From: HRBIN23 sp046294495
GTDB lineage: Bacteria; Chloroflexota; Dehalococcoidia; Lucifugimonadales; HRBIN23
Direction: 5' to 3'
DNA: 64,000 nucleotides
NCBI GenBank assembly: GCA_046294495.1
Contig: JBKBKV010000003.1
Span: forward strand, 1 to 64,000
Part shown: positions 8,297 through 16,001 of the stretch, piece by piece
Numbering within the stretch: the first letter of the stretch is position 1
Layout: each line of letters begins with the position of its first letter
Notes under the pieces: model-generated
The model's input: only the letters and a program-made list of their open reading frames with translations
Databases searched by the model: none
Told to the model about the DNA's origin: nothing
Program-made: the position numbers and the translations under genes

Positions 8297-9571
8297 TTAG
8301 GGGTGCCATGGTAAGTGGGGTGTGGGCAGGCTCATCTGCACCCGGTGGTATGCCCACTGCGCCGCTACCCGCACCGCCTTGGGCCACAGGGAGAGGGGGA
8401 GGAAGCGGAAGGCTGCCCCCAGGAGTTGGGGGCGTAACAGTTGCGTAAAGGCGCGTCCAGGGAAGTCTATGTCCCCATAGTCGCGGATAACGGTGGCCAG
8501 GTGTTGGTGGCCCAATAGCCGCAGGGCCATAGCCAGTTCGTTGGGGGTTAGGCTCAGGAACAGGCGGCGCAGAACAGCTGCCATTCGCACCTCCCTCCCC
8601 AGGTGGGCGTTCCACCAGCGCTGGTAGGGGGCTAGGGCACGGGCCGAGCAGTCTCCACGACCCAGTGCCTCGGCCGCCACCGTTGCACACCATTGGGCTG
8701 CCATAACGCTCGTGTAAATTCCCCCTCCAGAGGAGGGCTTTACCTGCCGGCCTGCATCGCCCACCAGCATCACCCGGTCGCCCACCAGGGGGCTGGGGAC
8801 GGCCGGCGCCAGGGGGATTACACCCCCTTGCAGGCGGAGCACCTTTGCCCCCCGCAATGGTGGGAAATCCTCCAGCAAGTGTTGTAGTAGGCGGCGTGGG
8901 TTTACACCCCGGCAGGATGTCCCCACCCCGATGCGGGCTATGCCGTCGCCTGCCGGGATGGCCCACCCGAACCAGCCCGGGAAGGTATATGGGTCCAGGG
9001 CTACATAGACAAGGGAAGGGTCTAGCCCCTGCACTGCCACCTCGCCCCCCATGGCGTAGACAACCTCCTTAGGAGCAGCAAGTGGGGCCGAGCGGCTTAC
9101 CACCGAGCGAGAGCCATCGGCCCCGACCACCAGGCGGCAGACCACCTCCTCCTCTTTACCGTTCCTGCGGAGGCGTAGGCGGAGCATCCCCGTGCCGTTG
9201 CGCTCTATCCCTGTGGCGCGGGCACCCGTGAGAAGATGGGCGCCTGCTTCTTGGGCCTGCTGGGCCAGGGCCACATCCAGCCCCACCCGATCAATAACCA
9301 GGGCCTTGGGCTGGGGAGCCACCAGGGATAGCACAACGCCATCTGGCCCATACGCCACTACCCCACGCATCTGCCCTTGCACAAGACTAGCCGAAGCGTT
9401 GGCGGCCTCCAGGGTGCGAGGGGTAACCAGGCCGGAGCAGTGGCAGGGATGGCCTACCTGGAGGTGCTCCTCCAGGAGGAGCACCCGAAAGGAGCGCTGG
9501 GCCAGCAAGCGGGCAACAGTGGAGCCGGCCGGCCCAGCGCCCACCACCACCACATCAAAGGTTAGGGACAC
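8297..9571 (-). CDS. Geranylgeranyl reductase family FAD-dependent oxidoreductase
   Basis: The 424-residue flavoprotein has an N-terminal Rossmann motif (VVVGAGPAGST, about residues 9-19), a central VVGADGSRS motif and the family hallmark VGDAGRQVKPSSGGGIY near residues 275-290. Relatives reduce isoprenoid double bonds in chlorophyll, archaeal-lipid or menaquinone side chains; other members act on unrelated substrates. The GTG start at 9571 has AGGTAG nine bases upstream and lies 9 bases after the lyase gene. Its place at the end of an aconitase-family/lyase operon is not explained by isoprenoid reduction, so the substrate is open. Confidence 0.85.
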   Translation of the reverse strand: MSLTFDVVVVGAGPAGSTVARLLAQRSFRVLLLEEHLQVGHPCHCSGLVTPRTLEAANASASLVQGQMRGVVAYGPDGVVLSLVAPQPKALVIDRVGLDVALAQQAQEAGAHLLTGARATGIERNGTGMLRLRLRRNGKEEEVVCRLVVGADGSRSVVSRSAPLAAPKEVVYAMGGEVAVQGLDPSLVYVALDPYTFPGWFGWAIPAGDGIARIGVGTSCRGVNPRRLLQHLLEDFPPLRGAKVLRLQGGVIPLAPAVPSPLVGDRVMLVGDAGRQVKPSSGGGIYTSVMAAQWCATVAAEALGRGDCSARALAPYQRWWNAHLGREVRMAAVLRRLFLSLTPNELAMALRLLGHQHLATVIRDYGDIDFPGRAFTQLLRPQLLGAAFRFLPLSLWPKAVRVAAQWAYHRVQMSLPTPHLPWHP

Positions 9572-9580
9572 CGCTGGCGA

Positions 9581-10462
9581 CTACCTGCGTCGTGGGGTTG
9601 GCGATGGGGCCGGGGTGATGTCTGACACGCCGTAGCGGCGCTCCATTTCGTATATCTGGGGTAGGCCCAGCAGGCCAGTAACCTCGTCCCGGATCACACT
9701 CATCCATGGTATATCCACTGTTCCCTTCCGCTTCAACTGAGTAAAGGCGTCCATCACTGCCCTGTAGACGACGCCAATGGTCGCCCCGGCGATCATCACC
9801 TTGAAGCCCATCCGCTCCACCTCTTTGGCGGGGCGAAGCATGCCGTTATAGAGTTTGGGGATGTCGGGCAGTTCCCGGGCGTAGGTCTCCAGGTCCTCCT
9901 GGGTGCGGATGCCATCCACGAAAACCAGGTCGGCTCCCGCCTGGTAATAGGCTCTACATCGGCGGATCGTGTCATCCCAGCCGTTGACGGCAAGGGCGTC
10001 GGTGCGGGCGACGATAACGAAGTCTTTGTCCCGACGGGCGTCCAGGGCGGCGCGGATCTTCTGCACATGCTCCTCCAGGGGCACAACCTGCTTGCCCTCA
10101 AAGAAGCCGCACTTCTTGGGGAAGACCTGGTCTTCAATGTGGATGCCGGCTACCCCTACCCCCTCGTATTCCCTTACCGTGCGCCACACATTGATGGGGT
10201 TGCCGTAGCCTGTGTCGGCGTCGCACAGCACAGGGATGTCCACCGCCCCAGCGATGTATTTGGCGTTCTGCACCATCTCTGTCTGGGTTACCAGGCCCAC
10301 ATCGGGGTAGCCCCGGGCGGCGGCGGTGCCGAAGCCTGTCATATACAGGAGGCGGAAGCCTACCGCCTGGGCGATTTTGGCCTGGTAGGCGTCAAATACA
10401 AAGGGCGCCAGGGCAAGGCCAGGACGCTTCAGGAGCCTGCGGAAGCGAGTGGTCGCCTTCAA
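9581..10462 (-). CDS. Isocitrate lyase/PEP mutase superfamily carbon-carbon lyase
   Basis: The 293-residue protein has the (beta/alpha)8 fold signatures of this superfamily: metal-binding DADTGYGN at 81-88, GIHIEDQ at 107-112 and the catalytic-loop cysteine C118 in KKCGF. Canonical isocitrate and methylisocitrate lyases read K[KR]CGH, so the histidine position is Phe120 here. Its neighbours are LeuC/LeuD-type hydratase subunits, the combination seen for 2,3-dimethylmalate lyase with dimethylmaleate hydratase, and for methylisocitrate-type pathways. The start is a TTG at 10462 preceded by AAGGAGGCACCC. Oxaloacetate decarboxylase or another 2-alkylmalate lyase are alternatives. Confidence 0.85.
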   Translation of the reverse strand: MKATTRFRRLLKRPGLALAPFVFDAYQAKIAQAVGFRLLYMTGFGTAAARGYPDVGLVTQTEMVQNAKYIAGAVDIPVLCDADTGYGNPINVWRTVREYEGVGVAGIHIEDQVFPKKCGFFEGKQVVPLEEHVQKIRAALDARRDKDFVIVARTDALAVNGWDDTIRRCRAYYQAGADLVFVDGIRTQEDLETYARELPDIPKLYNGMLRPAKEVERMGFKVMIAGATIGVVYRAVMDAFTQLKRKGTVDIPWMSVIRDEVTGLLGLPQIYEMERRYGVSDITPAPSPTPRRR

Positions 10463-10473
10463 GGGTGCCTCCT

Positions 10474-10995
10474 TTAGGTTGCCGATTTCCCCTGGGTTAG
10501 ACGAGCCTTCAGGTAGTTATCCAGCCCCCCGGCCATGAGGATCTGGTAAGGGGGGCTATCTTTGGGCAGAGGTTCTGCCCCCAGTTCAAGCCCCTTGGTG
10601 AGGTTGCGGATCCGCCCGCTCTCCACATCTACCTCGGCCGTGTCCCCCTCCTCAAAGGCCTGGGAGACCCCAGGGCAGATAAGGACGGGGAAACCGATGT
10701 GGATGCTATTGCGGAAGAATAGGCGGGAGGTGGAGTCGGCCACCACGCAGGCGATGCCTAGCGCCTTAAGCATACGCGCCGCCGGCCTGCTGGAGCCACA
10801 CCCAAAGTTGCGCCCCGCCACGATGATATCGCCAGGCTTCACCTGCTGTGCCCAGCCTGGGCGGTTGGCCTCCATACAGTATTGGGCCGCCTCTATGTCG
10901 GATATGCCGGGGCGAGCCAGCACCCTGGAGCCAGGCATCATCAGGTCGGTGCTAATGTTGTCTCCAAACTTCCACACCTTGCCCTGGAAGCGCAT
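10474..10995 (-). CDS. Aconitase-family hydratase small subunit (LeuD-like)
   Basis: The 173-residue protein is the swivel-domain subunit of a two-part hydro-lyase. It has the substrate-loop motif GRNFGCGSSRPAA and the N-terminal GDNISTDLMMPG segment characteristic of isopropylmalate isomerase, homoaconitase and dimethylmaleate hydratase small subunits. The ATG at 10995 has AAGGAGAGGGCT before it, 10 bases after the large-subunit stop. Absence of other leucine genes and presence of an ICL-fold lyase next door argue against leucine biosynthesis as its role, though they do not exclude it. Confidence 0.88.
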   Translation of the reverse strand: MRFQGKVWKFGDNISTDLMMPGSRVLARPGISDIEAAQYCMEANRPGWAQQVKPGDIIVAGRNFGCGSSRPAARMLKALGIACVVADSTSRLFFRNSIHIGFPVLICPGVSQAFEEGDTAEVDVESGRIRNLTKGLELGAEPLPKDSPPYQILMAGGLDNYLKARLTQGKSAT

Positions 10996-11005
10996 AGCCC
11001 TCTCC

Positions 11006-12274
11006 TTATAGGAACTCCCTAGGGTCGGTGATATATCCCGTTACCGCCGAGGCGGCCACGGTGGCTGGGTTAGCCAAGTAGACGAACGCCTTGGGGCTCC
11101 CCATGCGTCCCTGGAAGTTGCGGTTAGAGGAGGAGATACATACCTCCCCATCCCCCATAACGCCCATATGCATGCCTGGGCATGGGCCGCAGGTGCTGCT
11201 GGTGATAAGGGCGCCCGCCTCGGCCAACACCTGCCAGATGCCCCCCTCCATGCACTCCCTCCACACCGCCTGGGAGGCGGGGGTGCAGATAAGGCGCACA
11301 TCGGGGTGCACCTGCCTACCCTTCAAGATGCGCGCCGCCATGCGGAAGTCCTCCACCCGCCCGTTGGTGCAGGAGCCGATGAAGGCCTGGTCAATCTTCA
11401 CCCTCTCCCTGGCCACCTGGTCTACAGGGGCGCTGTTGCCAGGGTCGTGTGGGCGGGCCACATACGGGGGCAGGTTGGTGAGGTCTATGGTATAGGTCGC
11501 CTCGTAGTGGGCATCAGGGTCGGGGCTGACAGGGCGAGGCTCCCGTCTCATCTTCCCTTTCAGGTAGTCCAGGGTGTGTTGGTCGCAGGGGAAGATGGCG
11601 AACTTGGCACCAATCTCCACCCCCATATTGGCTATGGAGAACCGCCCGGGCATGGTGATGCTGGCCACCCCTGGGCCTACAAACTCCGCAGACTTGTAGA
11701 GGGCCACATCGGTGCCATATATGCCGGCGATATGCAGAATAACATCCTTCCCCACAACAAACTGGTCGGGGCCCGGCAAGCGCCCCGTTAGCACGAAGCG
11801 GATGCTCTCCGGCACGCGAAGCCATACCTCCCCTGTGGCCAGCACCAGGGGGAGTTCCTCGTTGATGGGGCAGGAGGCCACATTGAAACACCCATAAGAA
11901 GTAGAGTGGGAGTCGATGGAGGCGATGAAGTCGCCAGGGGCGATGTAGCCGTGATCGGGGAAGAGTTGGTGAAGGATGCCGTGGCGCCCCCACTCAAAGA
12001 AGTGGGAGATGCCAAACTCCTTGACGAACTTGCGCATCTCCACGGCGGCGTTGGCGGCGTCCACAGACGGGGGTGGTGCCAGGTGGTCTTCAGTAACATA
12101 CACGCGGTCCGGGTCCCACACCCGTTCCACGCCCAAGGAGCGCAGACGGGCGCGCAGCCCCCTAGCCCCGATGACAGCGGTGCCATCTACCTTAGCCCAG
12201 ATATACTCCCCTGGCTTCACCCGGGGGCGGCCCGAGGCCCGTGCCAGGATTTTCTCTGCCATTGTTGCGCCCAT
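11006..12274 (-). CDS. Aconitase-family hydratase large subunit (LeuC-like)
   Basis: This 422-residue iron-sulfur hydro-lyase subunit keeps the three cluster cysteines: Cys302 in GSCTNGR, and Cys362 and Cys365 in STCGPCPG. It also keeps the active-site DSHSTSYG segment near 121-128. The length matches LeuC/HacA/DmdA rather than full aconitase. It would isomerise or hydrate an unsaturated di- or tricarboxylate together with the small subunit. The ATG at 12274 has GGGAGGG ten bases upstream; a second ATG four codons later is also possible. It heads the operon that runs through the small subunit, lyase and flavoprotein. Confidence 0.9.
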   Translation of the reverse strand: MGATMAEKILARASGRPRVKPGEYIWAKVDGTAVIGARGLRARLRSLGVERVWDPDRVYVTEDHLAPPPSVDAANAAVEMRKFVKEFGISHFFEWGRHGILHQLFPDHGYIAPGDFIASIDSHSTSYGCFNVASCPINEELPLVLATGEVWLRVPESIRFVLTGRLPGPDQFVVGKDVILHIAGIYGTDVALYKSAEFVGPGVASITMPGRFSIANMGVEIGAKFAIFPCDQHTLDYLKGKMRREPRPVSPDPDAHYEATYTIDLTNLPPYVARPHDPGNSAPVDQVARERVKIDQAFIGSCTNGRVEDFRMAARILKGRQVHPDVRLICTPASQAVWRECMEGGIWQVLAEAGALITSSTCGPCPGMHMGVMGDGEVCISSSNRNFQGRMGSPKAFVYLANPATVAASAVTGYITDPREFL

Positions 12275-12342
12275 TCCGCCTTTTCCCTCCCCTTTAGAGT
12301 AGGGCTTGCCGTAACCCGCTAGGCAGGGCCAGCCCCGCCACG

Positions 12343-12371
12343 ATTGTGGCCGAAGGGGGTGTATCTGTCAA
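12343..12371 (-). promoter_or_regulatory. Promoter of the aconitase-family/lyase operon
   Basis: On the minus strand TTGACA (12366-12371) and CACAAT (12343-12348) are separated by 17 bases. A start near 12336 leaves a leader of about 60 bases that contains complementary GGGCT/AGCCC segments. I do not recognise a known riboswitch or T-box in it. Confidence 0.6.
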
Positions 12372-12417
12372 GGGCTGGGGCGCATCCCCCGGGCTCGGAG
12401 CGGGCTTCTGGTTGCCT

Positions 12418-12423
12418 TATACT
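12418..12423 (+). promoter_or_regulatory. Possible -10 element for the SDR gene
   Basis: TATACT lies 37 bases upstream of the SDR ATG on the plus strand, divergent from the aconitase-family promoter. No convincing -35 hexamer lies 16-18 bases upstream (the sequence there is TCGGAG), so the site may need an activator. Confidence 0.4.
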
Positions 12424-12460
12424 AGGGGCCAGAAGCCCTATAGATAGGGAGGAGGCATAT

Positions 12461-13225
12461 ATGCGTTTGGCTGGACGCTGCGCCCTGGTAACCGGTGGCT
12501 CCAGGGGGGTGGGGCGTGGGGTGGCCTTGGTGCTGGCCCAGAATGGGGCTGATGTGGCCATCCTCTACCGACGGGATAGGGATGCCGCGCACGAAACCGT
12601 GCAGGCCATCCGTGCCCTGGGCCGACGCGCTGAAGCCTTTCAGGCCGATGTGTCCGACTTTGCCCAGGTCAAGGAGGCGTTGCCACGGGCTATTGAGTTC
12701 TTGGGCAAGGTGGATATCCTGGTGAACAATGCGGGCATAGCCTCCCGGGGCAACACCCTGGCCGACACCGATGTGGAGGAGATGCACCGCGTCCTGGGGG
12801 TGCACTTCTTCGGGGCGTTCTACTGCACCAAGTTGGTGCTCCCCAGCATGCGCCAGCAACCACGGGGCGACATCTTCTTCATCTCCTCCAGAGCCACCCA
12901 GAACTTCGCCCCCCGCCATGTGCCATACGCCGCCGCCAAAGCCGCCATGGAGGCCATGGCCCGTTGTTTGGCCAAGGAGGAAAGGGAGCACAACATCCGT
13001 GTGAATGTGGTCGCCCCCGGCTTGGTGGAGACGGAGATGGGGCGCCGTCTGGTGCGTGCCACCCGGGGCGTGCAGGACATCAAGGAACTCTACCCCCAGA
13101 TGCCCTTCGGGCGTGTCATCCAGCCGGAGGACATCGGACGCCTTATCGCCTTTCTGGCCTCCCCGGAGGCGGAACTCATCTCAGGGCAGGTCATCTACAT
13201 AGACGGAGGGGGCATGGCCGGCTGA
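12461..13225 (+). CDS. SDR family NAD(P)-dependent oxidoreductase
   Basis: The 254-residue classical short-chain dehydrogenase has the cofactor motif TGGSRGVGRG (11-20), the NNAG motif (89-92) and the catalytic Ser143, Tyr156 and Lys160. The C-terminal LISGQVIYIDGGG is typical of FabG-like members. Arg residues after the glycine-rich loop (YRRDR) hint at NADPH preference, which is inference. The ATG at 12461 follows GGGAGGAGGCATAT; a longer frame from 12344 has no support. It is divergent from the aconitase-family operon and may serve a related pathway. The substrate is unknown. Confidence 0.88.
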   Translation: MRLAGRCALVTGGSRGVGRGVALVLAQNGADVAILYRRDRDAAHETVQAIRALGRRAEAFQADVSDFAQVKEALPRAIEFLGKVDILVNNAGIASRGNTLADTDVEEMHRVLGVHFFGAFYCTKLVLPSMRQQPRGDIFFISSRATQNFAPRHVPYAAAKAAMEAMARCLAKEEREHNIRVNVVAPGLVETEMGRRLVRATRGVQDIKELYPQMPFGRVIQPEDIGRLIAFLASPEAELISGQVIYIDGGGMAG

Positions 13226-13283
13226 CCCAATATGCCCAGAAATTGGGGGATAGCCCTCTAGAGTGCATCGGGTAGGGAAAGCC

Positions 13284-13289
13284 TATAAT
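13284..13289 (+). promoter_or_regulatory. -10 element for the response regulator; likely leaderless transcript
   Basis: A perfect TATAAT ends only 10 bases before the response-regulator ATG at 13300, so transcription would begin within a few bases of the start codon. There is no Shine-Dalgarno sequence (CACCTTGCT precedes ATG), and the -35 region is poor. Confidence 0.6.
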
Positions 13290-13299
13290 TCACCTTGCT

Positions 13300-14013
13300 A
13301 TGGCTACAATCCTGCTGGTAGACGACGAAGAGGCTGTATTGGAAATGCTGGAGGCCTGCTGTCAGGAGGCGGGCTACCAGACCCTCACGGCTGTCAACGG
13401 CAAGGAGGCCTTGCGGCTCTTCTTCCAGCACCACCCCGACCTCGTGGTGACCGATATCCGCATGCCCGTGATGGACGGGTTTGAACTCATCTCCCGCATT
13501 CGGGAGGTATCAGAGGCCCCTATCATCGTCCTCAGCGCCCTGGGGCGGGAGGAGGAGAAGGTGCAGGGGCTACGCCTGGGGGCGGATGACTACATCGTGA
13601 AACCGGTGGGGATGAAGGAGTTGGCGGCCCGCATAGAGGCGGCCCTGCGCCGTGCCCAACTCCCCCCCATTTCCCGCCAGGGGGTCTACACCGATGGGGT
13701 GCTCACCATCCATCTGGAGCGCCAAGAGGTGTATGTGCGCGGGCAGAAGGTGAACCTCACCCCCAAGGAACTACGCCTGTTAGTATATCTGACGCAGAAC
13801 GCGGGCAAGGTGGTCCCGGTTCGGGAGCTGCTGGCCAAGGTGTGGGGGTCCACCTACTACGCCGAAGAGAGTGTGAAGTGGCACATAGCCAGCCTACGCC
13901 GCAAGATAGAAGATAACCCCCACGAGCCACGCCTCATTGTAACCGTGTGGGGGTCAGGCTACCGCTACGACAGGCCCGCCCCTTCTCTCTCGCCTGTCAG
14001 TTCACCCATGTGA
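13300..14013 (+). CDS. OmpR/PhoB-type response regulator
   Basis: The 237-residue protein has a receiver domain (about 1-118) with acidic residues Asp8/Asp9, phospho-acceptor Asp52 (VVTDIRMPVMDG) and Lys101 (YIVKPV). A winged-helix DNA-binding domain follows (about 140-230), with LTPKELRLLVYL and the GSGYRY wing. It is predicted to be a cytoplasmic transcription factor phosphorylated by a histidine kinase. The kinase gene lies immediately downstream on the opposite strand, with the two 3' ends overlapping by 12 bases, so the pair is likely functional but not co-transcribed. Confidence 0.95.
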   Translation: MATILLVDDEEAVLEMLEACCQEAGYQTLTAVNGKEALRLFFQHHPDLVVTDIRMPVMDGFELISRIREVSEAPIIVLSALGREEEKVQGLRLGADDYIVKPVGMKELAARIEAALRRAQLPPISRQGVYTDGVLTIHLERQEVYVRGQKVNLTPKELRLLVYLTQNAGKVVPVRELLAKVWGSTYYAEESVKWHIASLRRKIEDNPHEPRLIVTVWGSGYRYDRPAPSLSPVSSPM

Positions 14014-15453
14014 GGCGGCCAACGCCACCGCCCTGCTCGCCTCTACAGGAAACTCCAGGAGCACCTCGGTCCCTTCGCCTTCTTCGCTCATCACGCTGAT
14101 ACGCCCGCCGTGCTCGGTAACGATGCGGTGGCAGATGTAGAGGCCCAGGCCTGTCCCTTTGCCCGGCTCCTTGGTGGTAAAGAAAGGCTCGAAGAGGCGT
14201 GCCTGCGCCTCTTTGGGGATGCCCACCCCACTATCCTTCACCAACGCCTTCACCTTGTCTCCTTCAGCCCAGCACCGTATCAGGATGGTGCCCCCGTGGG
14301 GCATGGCATCCCGTGCGTTCAGTAGCAGGTTGATGAACACTTGCTGGAGGTTGTTGGCCACCCCCTGGATGGGTGGCACCTCCTTATATTCTTTGTAGAC
14401 CTCTACGCCCTGCTGGGTTACTTCTTTCCCCACCAGGTCCAGGGCTACCTCAATTACCTCTGGGAGGTGCACCGGCTCGGGGGTGCCCTGGGTCCGTGCG
14501 AAGGTCAACAGTTCCCGAATAATTTGGGAGGCGCGCTGGGCCATAGTGTGAATGGTAGCCAGATATTCTTTGGCCTTCTCAGAAGCCAGGTGCCTCTCCG
14601 GAGCGCGCAGGAGCAGTTCCGCCCTGCCCTGAATGGCGAAGAGGGGGTTGGCGATTTCGTGGGCTATCCCTGCCGCCAGAGTGCCCACCGACGCCATCTT
14701 GGCCGACTGGACCAGTTGGGCTTGGGTGGCCTTCAGTTCCTGCATCTGGGCCTGGAGTTGCTGGGCCAGGCGGATGTTGGTGCGTGCCTCCTGGACGCTG
14801 CGGCTCAGAGCCAGGTAGGTGAGGGCCAAAGGCACCGCCAGGAGGGCAATGGCCCACCACGCCTGCTGCAGCAGAGTAGCCCCCAGGAACCCCAGCACCA
14901 GGCTCCCTACCTCTTGCAGGCTGTCTAGCACCCAGGTCTTCCGCCAGGTCATCCAGAAGGAAGGCCCCTTGCGCAGGGAGACCATGCCCCACATCAACAG
15001 CAGGTTGGCACCATAGAGGAGGCCTCCTGCCAGGAAGGCTATCCCCATTGCGGTCGGTCGCAAGAGGTTAGGGGTGCCCGAAGGGGTAAGGCTCCGAAAG
15101 GTCAGCGCACCTAGCCCCACCGCCAGGCTCGTCATTCCCACATTGAAGACGACGACCAGAGGGCGCCTGCGGAGCCAGGCGTTGGCAGCCAGCGAGCCTG
15201 CTGCTCCTGCCAAAACCGCCTGGAGGGGCGGGAGCGAGAGGAGTCCTATAAAGAGGGGCGCCGCCCCCAGGGAGGCGCTGGCCTGGGGCGATAACTTGAG
15301 GGGGAAGACCAGAGCCGCGGCTACGAGGAAGGCTATGGCCGCGGTTACCGTCCCTTGCGCAGCACCCCATTCACCAGGCCATAGTATCTGGCCTGCTCCG
15401 GCGGCAATCCCTCCCAGGATGAAGATACCCAGCACATACCAGCGAGGTTTCAA
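14002..15453 (-). CDS. Membrane-bound sensor histidine kinase
   Basis: The 483-residue kinase has a largely hydrophobic N-terminal half (about residues 5-215, roughly seven or eight membrane helices and little extracellular sequence) and a short coiled linker (220-250). The HisKA domain has phospho-acceptor His265 in GIAHEIANPLFAIQ. An HATPase_c domain follows with N box (NLLLNARDA), G1 (DSGVGIP) and G2 (GTGLGL). A 7TM-like sensor suggests sensing within the membrane. The start is a TTG at 15453 with GGAGAGG upstream. The response regulator it faces is the probable partner. Signal unknown. Confidence 0.92.
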   Translation of the reverse strand: MKPRWYVLGIFILGGIAAGAGQILWPGEWGAAQGTVTAAIAFLVAAALVFPLKLSPQASASLGAAPLFIGLLSLPPLQAVLAGAAGSLAANAWLRRRPLVVVFNVGMTSLAVGLGALTFRSLTPSGTPNLLRPTAMGIAFLAGGLLYGANLLLMWGMVSLRKGPSFWMTWRKTWVLDSLQEVGSLVLGFLGATLLQQAWWAIALLAVPLALTYLALSRSVQEARTNIRLAQQLQAQMQELKATQAQLVQSAKMASVGTLAAGIAHEIANPLFAIQGRAELLLRAPERHLASEKAKEYLATIHTMAQRASQIIRELLTFARTQGTPEPVHLPEVIEVALDLVGKEVTQQGVEVYKEYKEVPPIQGVANNLQQVFINLLLNARDAMPHGGTILIRCWAEGDKVKALVKDSGVGIPKEAQARLFEPFFTTKEPGKGTGLGLYICHRIVTEHGGRISVMSEEGEGTEVLLEFPVEASRAVALAASHG

Positions 15454-15499
15454 CTTATGGCCTCTCCGTTGCCCTCTCCATCAGGTCGCCAGAAGCCCG

Positions 15500-15523
15500 G
15501 CAGGCCTTCACAGGCAGGCCTGC
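15500..15523 (-). other. Stem-loop between the exported protein and histidine kinase genes
   Basis: GCAGGCCT (15500-15507) and AGGCCTGC (15516-15523) are a perfect 8-bp inverted repeat with an 8-base loop. It sits in the 71-base gap between two minus-strand genes and could reduce read-through or process the mRNA. There is no U-run. Confidence 0.4.
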
Positions 15524-15524
15524 A

Positions 15525-16001
15525 CTAGCGAACGGTAACCTCACCCTCGACCCAAGAGTTAGAGGTGCCCTCTGGTGCGGTTACCAACGAACCGTCCAGT
15601 GAGATGGGGACGCGCACCGGGAAGTCGGTGTTGGACCTCACCAGCACACGCACCTCTACCTCCTTACCCCCACCCCTTTTCTCTGACACTGTGGTGTGGG
15701 TTGTAAGGGTCTGGCAGGGGAAGTCGCCGCTGGACTCCTCTACGACCAGGGCCTTCAAGCCCTTGGGGGCCTGCACCTCCACCAGAATAGGCCCCTGGAT
15801 GGAGCAGGTAAATGGCCGAGGCCATTCAACCCGAACAGAGAGGATATGCCCACCACGCAGACTAATCAGGGGGTCAACATCGTCCCATTCTATCCAGCCG
15901 CTGGCGATAGCCGGCACCAAGAGCCAACCCAGCACCGCCACAAGGACGGCCGGGAAGGTCCATCTCCGCAGGGGCTTCCACGCCCGCGTCCCGTTGTGCA
16001 T
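15525..16001 (-). CDS. Hypothetical exported or membrane-anchored protein
   Basis: I do not recognise this 158-residue protein. It has a basic N-terminus and a hydrophobic segment at about 15-34 (FPAVLVAVLGWLLVPAIASG), consistent with a signal peptide or anchor, followed by about 120 residues rich in alternating hydrophobic positions that suggest a beta-sandwich. Two cysteines (CSIQG and PCQTL) could form a disulfide outside the cell. The ATG at 16001 has AGAGGAGGAGAC upstream. It lies upstream of the histidine kinase on the same strand and could be linked to its sensing role, which is a guess. Confidence 0.65.
   Translation of the reverse strand: MHNGTRAWKPLRRWTFPAVLVAVLGWLLVPAIASGWIEWDDVDPLISLRGGHILSVRVEWPRPFTCSIQGPILVEVQAPKGLKALVVEESSGDFPCQTLTTHTTVSEKRGGGKEVEVRVLVRSNTDFPVRVPISLDGSLVTAPEGTSNSWVEGEVTVR

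Noticed and set aside
8148..8966. 272-residue minus-strand frame overlapping the flavoprotein gene
   Set aside because: Out of frame with the geranylgeranyl reductase and Pro/Gly-rich. The reductase frame has clear FAD motifs.
10474..12274. Leucine biosynthesis isopropylmalate isomerase
   Set aside because: Not excluded, but no other leu gene is nearby and an ICL-fold lyase follows in the operon. The general hydratase call is safer.
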